From JAFMDF01 sp965222705 (GTDB taxonomy: Bacteria > Bacteroidota > Bacteroidia > Chitinophagales > Saprospiraceae), in NCBI GenBank assembly GCA_965222705.1, contig CBDCUO010000036.1, forward strand, positions 62,001 through 126,000: a stretch of 64,000 nucleotides of DNA, read 5' to 3'. The position numbers were made by a program, and so were the translations under genes. This document shows, piece after piece, positions 52,684-61,157 of this stretch. The stretch's first letter is position 1. The number at the start of each line of letters is the position of its first letter. The notes beneath the pieces are model-generated. The model was not told the origin of the DNA, did no database searches, and worked only from the letters and a program-made list of their open reading frames with translations.

Positions 52684-53829
52684 ATGAGTTTTCTCGCCTT
52701 GCGAACCTCCAGGCTTTTCAAAAGCCTGGAGGTTTATTTCATAGTTGTCACAATGAGCCTTTGTACTCAATCTGCCTCCCAAATTGACACCGCCCAGATA
52801 TATGAATTAAGCCCTGTGACCATTCAAGCTGCTCGCTTTGAAACGAAAGATATAAAAACGCCTCTAGCGATTACCGCTCTTTCCAAATCTTTTATTCAAA
52901 GGGGGCAGGCACAATTATCTGTCAATGAATCGCTCCATGCTGTTCCAGGCCTTTTTGCTTTAAACCCCAATAATTTTGCTCAGGACTTGCGAGTGGCGAT
53001 CAGAGGCTTTGGCGCGAGGGCGGCTTTTGGTATTCGGGGCGTAAAGGTACTGGTGGATGGCTTGCCAGAATCTACGCCTGATGGACAAGCACAAGTGGAT
53101 AACCTGGATTTGGGCGTTTTGAGTAGTATTGAAGTGATTCGAGGACCTTCTTCGGGCTTGTATGGCAACGCTTCTGGAGGAGTCATTAGCTTTTCTTCCC
53201 AAGACCCCACACCCATTCCCTTTTGGGAAGCAAGGATGACTGCTGGCTCTTATGGCTTTCAACAATATCAGTTAAAAACAGGGCAGCAAAAGGGAAAATT
53301 TGGCTTCTTATTACACGGTTTGTTTATCAATACAGACGGCTATCGGGAAAATAGTGGAATGGAAAGCACCATTCTAAATGGAAAGTTTAACTATCAATTG
53401 AATGAACAATCCAAATTAACCTTATTGCTAAACTATGCCAATAGTCCAAAAGCAGACGATCCCGGGGGAATCAACCTGGAACAAGCGCAAACCAATCGGC
53501 TAAGTGCCAGAGTGCAAAATATTACCTTTCAAAGTGGAGAGCGAGTCACACAAAGCAAAATTGGATTAATCTATGAAAACAATTTTGCTGCTCATCAACA
53601 AATACGACTAAAAACCTGGTACAGCAGTAGAGATTTTGCCAATCGGCTACCTTTCGAAACTGGGGGAATCGTAGAATTTGACCGCGCTTTTTCTGGTTTT
53701 GGAGGCAATTATCAACTAGAGAAAAAACTCTTTGGGCTGCCCTACCGCCTCCAATTGGGGATTGATTTGCAAAATCAAGCAGATGATCGCCGTCGGTTTA
53801 ATAATTTATTAGGGGTCAGAGGGAGATAA
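52684..53829 (+). CDS. TonB-dependent receptor, N-terminal part (gene split by frameshift)
   Basis: First 381 residues of a TonB-dependent transporter. A plausible signal (YFIVVTMSLC, then TQSASQ) is followed by a TonB-box-like stretch (YELSPVTIQAARFE) and a full plug domain (LSVNESLHAVPGLFALNPN to GLYGNASGGVISFSSQDP). Barrel strands begin near residue 185. The frame is lost in a GGGG run (53812-53815): with one G fewer, NNLLG continues straight into SEGDKTLDQKEAFLSF. The restored gene would encode about 692 residues, normal for siderophore/vitamin-type receptors. The start is uncertain because a terminator hairpin lies in codons 7-17; ATG at 53 residues or so downstream would lose the signal. 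Confidence 0.75.
   Translation: MSFLALRTSRLFKSLEVYFIVVTMSLCTQSASQIDTAQIYELSPVTIQAARFETKDIKTPLAITALSKSFIQRGQAQLSVNESLHAVPGLFALNPNNFAQDLRVAIRGFGARAAFGIRGVKVLVDGLPESTPDGQAQVDNLDLGVLSSIEVIRGPSSGLYGNASGGVISFSSQDPTPIPFWEARMTAGSYGFQQYQLKTGQQKGKFGFLLHGLFINTDGYRENSGMESTILNGKFNYQLNEQSKLTLLLNYANSPKADDPGGINLEQAQTNRLSARVQNITFQSGERVTQSKIGLIYENNFAAHQQIRLKTWYSSRDFANRLPFETGGIVEFDRAFSGFGGNYQLEKKLFGLPYRLQLGIDLQNQADDRRRFNNLLGVRGR
52702..52737 (+). terminator. Strong terminator hairpin inside the receptor 5' end
   Basis: Perfect 15-base arms aacctccaggctttt (52702-52716) and the complement (52718-52732) with one loop base, followed by tattt. It lies 105 bases after the second transporter gene and should end that transcript, yet it is also inside the reading frame of the receptor gene on the same strand. 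Confidence 0.75.
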
Positions 53830-53854
53830 AACCCTAGACCAAAAAGAAGCGTTT

Positions 53855-54763
53855 TTGAGTTTTGGTTCTTTTATTATTCAAGAATTAAGTTTGGCAGATA
53901 AATTTAAAACTATGCTAGGCTTGCGCTATGATGTGGTTCGTTTAAAAGCAAATGATCATTTTTTGAGCGATGGTGACCAGTCGGGTACTTCCACCTTAAA
54001 TAGCTTTAATCCGACCTTTGGCTTGGTGTATAGCGTGTCTGATGCTTGGAATCTTTATGGAAATATCTCCACCAGTTTTGAAACGCCTACTTTGGGGGAG
54101 TTATCCAATAATCCTACAGGAGAAGGGGGCTTCAATATCGTTTTGGAACCACAGAAAGCCAACAATTACGAAATAGGCTTTAAGGGGATTGCCAATAATA
54201 AGTTAAAGTACGAAATTGCCTTATTTACTATTGATGTAAAAAATGAAATAGTGCCATTTGAACTGGAGGCCTATCCCGGGCGAATTTTTTATCAAAATGC
54301 TGGCAGTACGGATCGAAATGGAACGGAAATCAGCCTCACTTACAGTTTGACTAAAAACATCAAAGCTTTTTTGAATTATACTTTTTCCGATTTTAAATAC
54401 GATACTTTTCAGACCTTTGACGGAAAGGTGCTGCCTGGTATTCCTAAACATTCTACCTTTCTCGCCCTGAATTTTTCCGAGCTAAAAGGCTTTTTTGGCT
54501 CCCTGCAAAATCGGATTGTCGGAGAATTATTTGCCAATAATAGCAATACGGTTATAGAGCGAGGCTATGTCGTCACCAATTTAAAGCTAGGCTATCAAAA
54601 GCAATTTATTAATTGGCATTTAGAACCCTTCCTTGGTATTAATAATTTATTTAATAAAAAATACAACGATAACATCCGCATCAATGCCTTTGGGGGACGA
54701 TTTTATGAGCCTGCACCACGAATTAATTTTTATGGGGGAATTAAGATTAGAACGGGGAAGTAA
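53855..54763 (+). CDS. TonB-dependent receptor, C-terminal part (gene split by frameshift)
   Basis: Second half of the receptor, 302 residues from a nominal start; its frame is open from 53813 (GSEGDKTLDQ) and it has no signal peptide of its own, so it is not a separate gene. It holds barrel strands (FGLVYSVSDAWNLYGNISTSFETPTLGELS and TEISLTYSLTKNIKAFLNYTFSDF) and the typical end (FLGINNLFNKKYNDNIRINAFGGRFYEPAPRINFYGGIKI). Convergent with gyrA. Whether the split is a sequencing error or a real inactivation cannot be decided here. Confidence 0.75.
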   Translation: MSFGSFIIQELSLADKFKTMLGLRYDVVRLKANDHFLSDGDQSGTSTLNSFNPTFGLVYSVSDAWNLYGNISTSFETPTLGELSNNPTGEGGFNIVLEPQKANNYEIGFKGIANNKLKYEIALFTIDVKNEIVPFELEAYPGRIFYQNAGSTDRNGTEISLTYSLTKNIKAFLNYTFSDFKYDTFQTFDGKVLPGIPKHSTFLALNFSELKGFFGSLQNRIVGELFANNSNTVIERGYVVTNLKLGYQKQFINWHLEPFLGINNLFNKKYNDNIRINAFGGRFYEPAPRINFYGGIKIRTGK

Positions 54764-54829
54764 GTTACTAGGGTGGTAATTGCCGTGAAGCATTGAGTCT
54801 CAAAAAACCCTGAAAGCTATTCTTTCCTA

Positions 54830-57358
54830 CTAATCAGTCGCAGTTTCTTTGTTGTCGGTCGCTTCAATTGTTCCATTTTCGGGAGGGTCATTTTCCGCTT
54901 CTTCCTCGCCGTTTCTTGGCACTACTGTAATATCGGCAATAGAGTCTCCTTCGTTGATACTGATGACTTTTACGCCTTGTGTAGCTCTACCCATTATTCG
55001 CATATCACTTACGGGAATGCGGATAATAATACCCGATTTATTGGTAATCATGAGGTCATCCTCTTCTCCGACCGACTTTATGGTTGCCAAATGTCCAGTT
55101 TTATCGGTGACTTGCAAAGTTTTTACCCCTTTTCCCCCTCTATTTGTCATCCGATAATCTTCCAGAGAAGATCGCTTGCCATAGCCTTTTTCAGAAACAA
55201 CCAGGATCGTCAAATCTTCATTATTCGGATCAACACTTATCATGCCGACCACTGCATCTTCGCTGTTATCAAGGAAGATTCCTCTTACGCCAGCAGCCGT
55301 TCTACCCATAGGTCGTACTTTGTTTTCCGGAAATCGAATCGCCCGTCCACTGCGAGCACCCATTAATATTTCATTTTCGCCAGTAGTCAGTCTGGCCTCT
55401 AGCAACGTATCCTCTTCGTTGATTGAGATTGCATTAATGCCATTCGTTCTGGGTCGAGAAAAAGCCTCTATCACCGTTTTTTTAATTAGCCCCTTGCGCG
55501 TGCAGAAAATGATATAATTATTGTTAATAAATGCCTCATCTGTCAAGTCTTCAATTTTGATATAGGCTTTTACTTTATCCTCTTTTGGCAGCGCAATAAT
55601 GTTTTGAAGCACCCTTCCAGCAGAATTTTTGGTGGCCTCTGGTATTTCATAAACTCTCAACCAGTGGCACTTCCCCTGTTCTGTAAAAAGCAGTAAATAG
55701 TTATGCGTACTTGCTATAAACAGATGTTCTACATAGTCAGCATCTCTAGTTTTTGCCCCTCTTGAGCCTTTTCCTCCTCTGCCTTGGGTACGATATTCGG
55801 TTACGGGAGTACGCTTGATATAGCCCAGATGAGAAATGGTGATGACAACTTCTTCATTTTTAATTAAATCTTCAATGCTGATCTCGCCATCGGCATAACT
55901 GATTGCGGTTCTTCTTTCATCTCCAAATTTTTCCTTGACCGCTATTAGTTCTTCTTTGACGATATCTTTTTGCATCTGCTCACCAGCTAAAATAGCTTTC
56001 AAGTGAGCAATCCTTTTTTGTAGTTCATCGTATTCCTGCTTGATTTTATCCCTTTCCAAGCCAGTCAGTTTTTGCAAGCGCATTTCCAAAATGGCTTTTG
56101 CTTGGATTTCAGTCAAGGCAAATTGCTGCATCAAGCCCATTTTAGCATCCTCAACGGTTTTGGAAGCTCTAATTAGAGCGATCACCTCGTCTAAGTTATC
56201 CAAAGCAACTAGCAAACCTTCCAGAATATGTGCCCTTTCCTCTGCCTTTCGCAGTTCATATTGGGCCCGACGAATAACCACCTCAATGCGAAACTTAATA
56301 AACTCATTGATAATCTCCCGAAGTGATAGTTGGGTAGGTCGGCCATTGACCAGGCAGACGTTGTTGACGCCGTAGGAAGTTTGCAACGGGGTATATTTAT
56401 ACAGTTTGCTCAGGACGACATTAGCCATCGCATCTCGCTTGACATCCACCACGATTCTTAGGCCCTTTCGATCAGATTCATCTCTTGGTGCACCACTGAT
56501 TCCTATGATTTTTTCATCATTCATCAGCTCGGCGATTTTAAGCACCAAATTGGCTTTATTCACCTGATAGGGAATTTCACTGATGATGATTCTTTCTTTT
56601 CCCGCTTGGCTCGTTTCAATTTCGGCTTTTCCTCTTAAAACGACCTTGCCCCTGCCCGTTTCAAAAGCTTCTCTGACTCCGCTCATGCCGTAGATAATAC
56701 CCCCTGTTGGAAAATCGGGTGCTTTGATGTGCTGCATTAGTTCATCTAGTGAAATTGCAGGATTATTAATTACAGCAATAACACCATCAATGACTTCTGA
56801 TAAATTGTGCGGCAGCATATTGGTAGCCATCCCAACAGCAATGCCCGAAGCACCATTTACCAGCAGGTTGGGAATCTTCGTTGGCAGCACCGTTGGCTCT
56901 TTAAGGGTATCGTCAAAATTAAGCACGAAATCAACTGTATCTTTTCCCAGATCCCCCAATATTTCATCGCTTATTCTTTCCAAACGAGCCTCTGTATATC
57001 GCATAGCAGCGGGGCTATCCCCGTCCATAGACCCAAAATTTCCTTGCCCATCTACGAGCGGATAGCGCAAAGACCAGTTTTGTGCCATTCGTACCATAGA
57101 GTCATACACTGAAGAATCGCCATGAGGATGGTATTTGCCCAATACCTCTCCTACAATTCTAGCAGATTTTTTATGCGATTTATTATAAGTTAGCCCCAGT
57201 TCGGACATACCATAAAGTACGCGGCGATGCACTGGTTTTAAGCCGTCTCGAACATCTGGCAAGGCTCTGGAAACAATCACCGACATAGAGTAATCTATGT
57301 AGGCAGACTTCATGTGGTCATCAATTTTTATGGGAATAATTCTTTGATTATTGGACAT
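54830..57358 (-). CDS. gyrA: DNA gyrase subunit A
   Basis: An 842-residue type IIA topoisomerase subunit that cuts and rejoins DNA during supercoiling. The N-terminal winged-helix region has VSRALPDVRDGLKPVHRRVLYGM; the catalytic Tyr is in AAMRYTEARL (about residue 122), inside the quinolone-pocket region (HPHGDSSVYDSMVRMAQ; the Ser of the resistance-determining region is present). A coiled coil and the GyrA box QGRGGKG (about residue 535) precede the C-terminal beta-pinwheel, and an acidic tail ends the chain (EEEAENDPPENGT). Presence of the GyrA box supports gyrase rather than ParC. gyrB is not in the window; the gene appears to be monocistronic. Confidence 0.97.
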   Translation of the reverse strand: MSNNQRIIPIKIDDHMKSAYIDYSMSVIVSRALPDVRDGLKPVHRRVLYGMSELGLTYNKSHKKSARIVGEVLGKYHPHGDSSVYDSMVRMAQNWSLRYPLVDGQGNFGSMDGDSPAAMRYTEARLERISDEILGDLGKDTVDFVLNFDDTLKEPTVLPTKIPNLLVNGASGIAVGMATNMLPHNLSEVIDGVIAVINNPAISLDELMQHIKAPDFPTGGIIYGMSGVREAFETGRGKVVLRGKAEIETSQAGKERIIISEIPYQVNKANLVLKIAELMNDEKIIGISGAPRDESDRKGLRIVVDVKRDAMANVVLSKLYKYTPLQTSYGVNNVCLVNGRPTQLSLREIINEFIKFRIEVVIRRAQYELRKAEERAHILEGLLVALDNLDEVIALIRASKTVEDAKMGLMQQFALTEIQAKAILEMRLQKLTGLERDKIKQEYDELQKRIAHLKAILAGEQMQKDIVKEELIAVKEKFGDERRTAISYADGEISIEDLIKNEEVVITISHLGYIKRTPVTEYRTQGRGGKGSRGAKTRDADYVEHLFIASTHNYLLLFTEQGKCHWLRVYEIPEATKNSAGRVLQNIIALPKEDKVKAYIKIEDLTDEAFINNNYIIFCTRKGLIKKTVIEAFSRPRTNGINAISINEEDTLLEARLTTGENEILMGARSGRAIRFPENKVRPMGRTAAGVRGIFLDNSEDAVVGMISVDPNNEDLTILVVSEKGYGKRSSLEDYRMTNRGGKGVKTLQVTDKTGHLATIKSVGEEDDLMITNKSGIIIRIPVSDMRIMGRATQGVKVISINEGDSIADITVVPRNGEEEAENDPPENGTIEATDNKETATD

Positions 57359-57644
57359 TAAAAAGCTTTAAATTGAAGGAAAGAAGAAGGGTCAAAAACC
57401 AATTTTTTTCGCGGCACAAATTTACGAAATTTATCCTAATTAGCCTTGTTATTTTTGAATAAAAAGCAATTTCCTTTTCCCATTTTGCAAATGGGAAAAG
57501 AACAAATAAAAAAAACAATTAAAAGCTTTTTGAACAGTTATTTTACATGCTAAACGCTTGAAAAAGTGAGGTTTACAACACTTTTTTCTTAAAATTTTTG
57601 GATGGGAAAGAATATTCCTTTATAATTGCGCTGAAAATGAAAAG

Positions 57645-57720
57645 TTAAAGTTTGTTTAAAACTTTAAAGATATAGTGTTTCATAGTGTGAGGGGTAACCG
57701 CTTTAGTGGTTGCTCCTTTT
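57645..57720 (+). other. Orphan hairpins with a T-run, possible small RNA or leader
   Basis: In the 362-base spacer between gyrA and the polyprenyl synthase gene, two hairpins lie close together: ttaaagttt/aaactttaa (57645-57653 and 57659-57667) and gtaaccgc/gtggttgc (with G-T pairs, about 57695-57714), the second followed by tccttttttat. On the plus strand no gene precedes them, and the T-run faces the plus strand, so this could end an unannotated small transcript; alternatively it is a bidirectional structure at the 3' end of the polyprenyl synthase gene. Rest of the spacer shows nothing. Confidence 0.3.
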
Positions 57721-58698
57721 TTATGTGTTTCTTTCCAATAAGCTTTCCGTCAAGGCGATTAATGCTTCTTTCCGCACTTCCAAAACCTCGACTGCCTGCA
57801 AGTGCTGTATAGCTTTTTTTTGAAAGGCCGTTTTTGTTTCATTAGCTAACTTTTGAATATTATTTTTCAAAAAAATCGTTTTTACACGCGCTATTTTCCT
57901 TTCTGCTTCCAAATGGGGGTCTTTCATTAGCTGTATAAGCAATTTTTTATCCTTTTCTGTTGCTATTTCCAATGTTTTTAATACCAAAAAAGTCTTTTTA
58001 TTTTGGAGGATATCCCCCCCTATTTGCTTGCCGAAAGTAGCTGGACTGCCAAAAGTGTCTAAAATATCATCTTGCAATTGAAAAGCCATACCTACATTTC
58101 TTCCAAATTCGGTCAAATGGTGGACATCTGTTTTATTCGCTCCCGCCAAGGTCGCGCCCATTTGTAATGCGCCAGCTACCAAAACGGCAGTCTTATATTC
58201 AATCATTTTAAGGTAAGTCGCAATGGTTACGGATTGGCTGGTTTCAAAATTCATGTCCAATTGTTGTCCAATACATACCTCTGTCGCTACCTGCGTAAAT
58301 ATTTTTAGGATCGCCGGCACCAATCCTTGTTGCTCAATTTTTAGCAAATATTGATAGGCGTATATCAACATCACGTCGCCGGAGAGGATCCCCGTATTAA
58401 TGTCATATTTTTCATGTACCGTTGCTTGTCCGCGCCGCAGAGGGGCGGCATCCATTATATCGTCATGCACTAGCGAAAAATTGTGAAATATTTCTACGGC
58501 ATAGGCAATCGGCAAAGCGGGCTTTACATCTTCTTTAAACAGGTTGTATCCCATTAAAACTAGCACCGGTCGAAGTCTTTTTCCTCCCAAGCCCATCATA
58601 TAATATACGGGAGCGAACAATTCTCTGGGCGCATAATCAAATGGGTGCGCTTGCATATAATTGAGAAAAACAGCTTTTAATTGAGCGATAGAATACAT
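57721..58698 (-). CDS. Polyprenyl diphosphate synthase (trans-isoprenyl type)
   Basis: A 325-residue all-helical prenyltransferase. The first Asp-rich motif is LVHDDIMDAAPLRRG (about residue 75) and the second is LQDDILDTFG (about residue 208); GGKRLRPVLVLMGY and GGDILQNKKTFLVL flank them. It extends allylic diphosphates with IPP to geranylgeranyl-like or longer chains, feeding menaquinone, carotenoids or cell-wall lipid carriers; the first motif has DDIMD spacing typical of short-chain types, so farnesyl/geranylgeranyl diphosphate synthesis is likely. It would use the products of fni at 21.8 kb. Confidence 0.92.
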   Translation of the reverse strand: MYSIAQLKAVFLNYMQAHPFDYAPRELFAPVYYMMGLGGKRLRPVLVLMGYNLFKEDVKPALPIAYAVEIFHNFSLVHDDIMDAAPLRRGQATVHEKYDINTGILSGDVMLIYAYQYLLKIEQQGLVPAILKIFTQVATEVCIGQQLDMNFETSQSVTIATYLKMIEYKTAVLVAGALQMGATLAGANKTDVHHLTEFGRNVGMAFQLQDDILDTFGSPATFGKQIGGDILQNKKTFLVLKTLEIATEKDKKLLIQLMKDPHLEAERKIARVKTIFLKNNIQKLANETKTAFQKKAIQHLQAVEVLEVRKEALIALTESLLERNT

Positions 58699-59038
58699 TA
58701 ATAATAATTATTGTTTTGGACACAAATCTATGTCACACTTCTACCTTCTTTTTTTTGGGCATCATATTTGAATGATATAAAAGAAGCTTTCTTTGCCGGC
58801 GTCATTAGACAGCCATTGACAAGGAAACGAAAGCGTAAATGCTTGGAGCAATATTAAGCATTTATTCCCTAATGCCTCCCCTCCGATTTTTAAGTATATC
58901 CATGAGCAAGGCGGATTGTCTGGCTACTTTGTCACTTGCTATTGGGCGGATAAACAATCCACCTTGCTACTTTGCCCTTTATCAAACGAGAACACAAGAT
59001 TTACATCCTTTAACCAAAAATTAGAAGAAACGACTTAC
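58699..59038. other. 340-base divergent spacer
   Basis: Spacer between the divergent polyprenyl synthase and hybrid sensor genes. Reading frame of the sensor gene is open upstream to a TTG at 58916, but that stretch (58916-59038) has no domain character and is probably leader sequence. No repeat, RNA gene or clear promoter was recognised. Confidence 0.4.
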
Positions 59039-60991
59039 ATGAACAGCAAGAAAAGAATTCCTATACTTTTGATCGAAGATAATGGGGCAGACGTTCAACT
59101 TATAGAAAAACTGCTGAAAGATTCCTCTATTCGTTACGACTTAAGCCATACTTCCAAGCTATCTACTGGTTTGGAAATAATCCAACAACAGGAAATCGCG
59201 CTAGTATTATTGGATCTTAACCTAGCAGATAGTTCTGGTTTTAAAACCTTGACCACTTTTCTAGCAAAAGGGCCATTTATTCCGGTCATAGTGATAACGG
59301 GGACCAACAATGAGATTATTGGAAACCAAGCGGTAAAAGCCGGTGCACAGGACTTCCTGGTCAAAGGGCAGTTTGATGGCAAACTATTAGGTCGAAGCAT
59401 CCGCTATGCCCTGCAGCGGCATAAGACCCAGCAAAAACTGGAAAGGACTGCTCATAACCTATCCGTCAATGAAAAGCGATATATAGAGGCACAGTCCTTG
59501 GCCAGTTTTGGAAATTTTGAAATGGACATCGTCACCAATGAGATGCATTGGACCGATGAAATTTATAACATATTTGGCTTGCGTCCCAATAGCTTGTCTC
59601 CCAGACTTAAGGACTATATTGGGATGGTCCATCTGGAAGAGAAAGAAAGCGTAGAGCGGTTTTTTGAAGATATTGCTAAAAACGGACATTTGGGCAAAAT
59701 GGAACACCGAATTGTTCAGGAAGATCATTCTATAAAATATGTAGTGCTAAGTGCCAAAATGTTTTATGACGAATTAAGCCATAAAATACTATTGGTCGGA
59801 GGAATTCAAGACATCACCGAAAGAAAAATTTCCGAACAATTAATCATTGAAAAAAATATTTCTTCCAAAGCCTCCAAGGTTAAGGAGGAAGCCTTGATGA
59901 ATATGAGTTTCCATATTCGGACCCCGCTGTCTTCAGTGGTTAATTTATTATTCCTTTTAGAAAAATCTAGGCTAAATGCTCAGCAAAGAGAATTTTTGGA
60001 CGGACTTAAAACATCTGTTGACGATTTGTCCATTATGGTCAATAATTTGCTAAACTTTTCTCTGTTGGTAGCTGATCAGATAAAAGTAGAAGAAGAGGAG
60101 TTTAAAATCAAAGATTTTCTGCAGAGTGTTAAAAAAATCCTTTTGATAAAAGCGGATAATGCCAGGCTAAAATTAGTTTTTAATATTGCCAAAAGTTTGC
60201 CTGCTACCATCATTAGCGACTCTAAAAAAATTACGCAGATTATATACAACTTGACGGATACCGCTATTAAAAATGCAGTAGAAAAAGAAAAATTGCTGAT
60301 CCAATCTTTTATCAGTGTAAATGACTCCAATGATTCTGTTTTGATTTTTTCTATTTTAGATTCTACCACTCGCTTATCCAAAGAAAAGATCAAACAATTT
60401 GAAACGTCAGAAAAATTATTGGAAGTTTATTCAGAAGACATCGAAGAGGACAATCAACAGGAACTGCTCAGTATTGCTATGGTTGCCAAATTGTCCAAGA
60501 TGCTCGATGGGCATTTTGAGATAAAAAGCGATACTACAGAAGGAACTGTTTACAAAGCCATGCTCCCTGTGAAAATAGGACAAACTTCTAAAATTAAAAC
60601 TGGAATCACTCCAGATGCTCCTTTAAAAATACTATTAGTAGAAGACCACTTTCTAAATCAAATAGCCACTAAAAAGGTGCTGACAACCTGGTCGAATCTA
60701 GTCAAGGTGGACATTGCCGAGAATGGTTTGATCGGAGTAGAAAAGCAAAGGGAGTACAGCTATGATCTGATCCTTATGGATATTCAAATGCCTGTAATGA
60801 ATGGCATTGATGCTGCCAAAAAAATTCGACAAGCCAGCAATGTACCCATTATTGCCTTGACTGCTAATGCTTCCAAACAAGAAGCAGACCGCTGCTTGTC
60901 AGTGGGCATCAATGATTATTTGGGTAAACCTTTTAAGCCCCAGGACTTGTACGCCAAAATCATGGCTATGCTAGTGGAAGTAGAAGTTTAG
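59039..60991 (+). CDS. Hybrid two-component protein with degenerate kinase core (REC-PAS-HK-REC)
   Basis: About 650 residues from the ATG at 59039 (MNSKKRIPILLIEDN). The order is a receiver domain (residues 8-125, phospho-Asp in LVLLDLNLAD), a PAS domain with PAC end (about 145-262, ILLVGGIQDITERKIS), a dimerisation/H-box helix pair (280-350), an ATPase-like domain (360-500) and a second receiver (530-645, LILMDIQMPVMNG, with DYLGKPF). The kinase core is altered: the H-box reads SFHIRTP instead of SHEIRTP, the N-box region ends NLTDTAIKN, the G1 box is DSTTRLSK and the G2 box LLSIAMVAKL. Glycine and Asn/His residues for ATP use are missing, so autokinase activity is unlikely. Signalling through the receivers is possible. 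Confidence 0.85.
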   Translation: MNSKKRIPILLIEDNGADVQLIEKLLKDSSIRYDLSHTSKLSTGLEIIQQQEIALVLLDLNLADSSGFKTLTTFLAKGPFIPVIVITGTNNEIIGNQAVKAGAQDFLVKGQFDGKLLGRSIRYALQRHKTQQKLERTAHNLSVNEKRYIEAQSLASFGNFEMDIVTNEMHWTDEIYNIFGLRPNSLSPRLKDYIGMVHLEEKESVERFFEDIAKNGHLGKMEHRIVQEDHSIKYVVLSAKMFYDELSHKILLVGGIQDITERKISEQLIIEKNISSKASKVKEEALMNMSFHIRTPLSSVVNLLFLLEKSRLNAQQREFLDGLKTSVDDLSIMVNNLLNFSLLVADQIKVEEEEFKIKDFLQSVKKILLIKADNARLKLVFNIAKSLPATIISDSKKITQIIYNLTDTAIKNAVEKEKLLIQSFISVNDSNDSVLIFSILDSTTRLSKEKIKQFETSEKLLEVYSEDIEEDNQQELLSIAMVAKLSKMLDGHFEIKSDTTEGTVYKAMLPVKIGQTSKIKTGITPDAPLKILLVEDHFLNQIATKKVLTTWSNLVKVDIAENGLIGVEKQREYSYDLILMDIQMPVMNGIDAAKKIRQASNVPIIALTANASKQEADRCLSVGINDYLGKPFKPQDLYAKIMAMLVEVEV

Positions 60992-61157
60992 TAAAGCCTA
61001 ATTGATTAGTTAGCGACTACCTTAGTAAGGTATTAGAATCTCTACCAAGCACTTAGTCACTCGCCAGCCTTTTCTCAATTTTACAGACCAAGTTTTAATT
61101 TTTTCAAACCAAAACGAGTATTTTGGCACTTTGTCTTGAACCTTGAATAAAGTTGCC

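Noticed and set aside
54764..54829. Terminator between the receptor and gyrA
   Set aside because: No paired arms with a T-run could be found in the convergent spacer.
58916..59038. N-terminal extension of the hybrid sensor from a TTG
   Set aside because: The extension has no domain character; the receiver domain begins right after the ATG at 59039.
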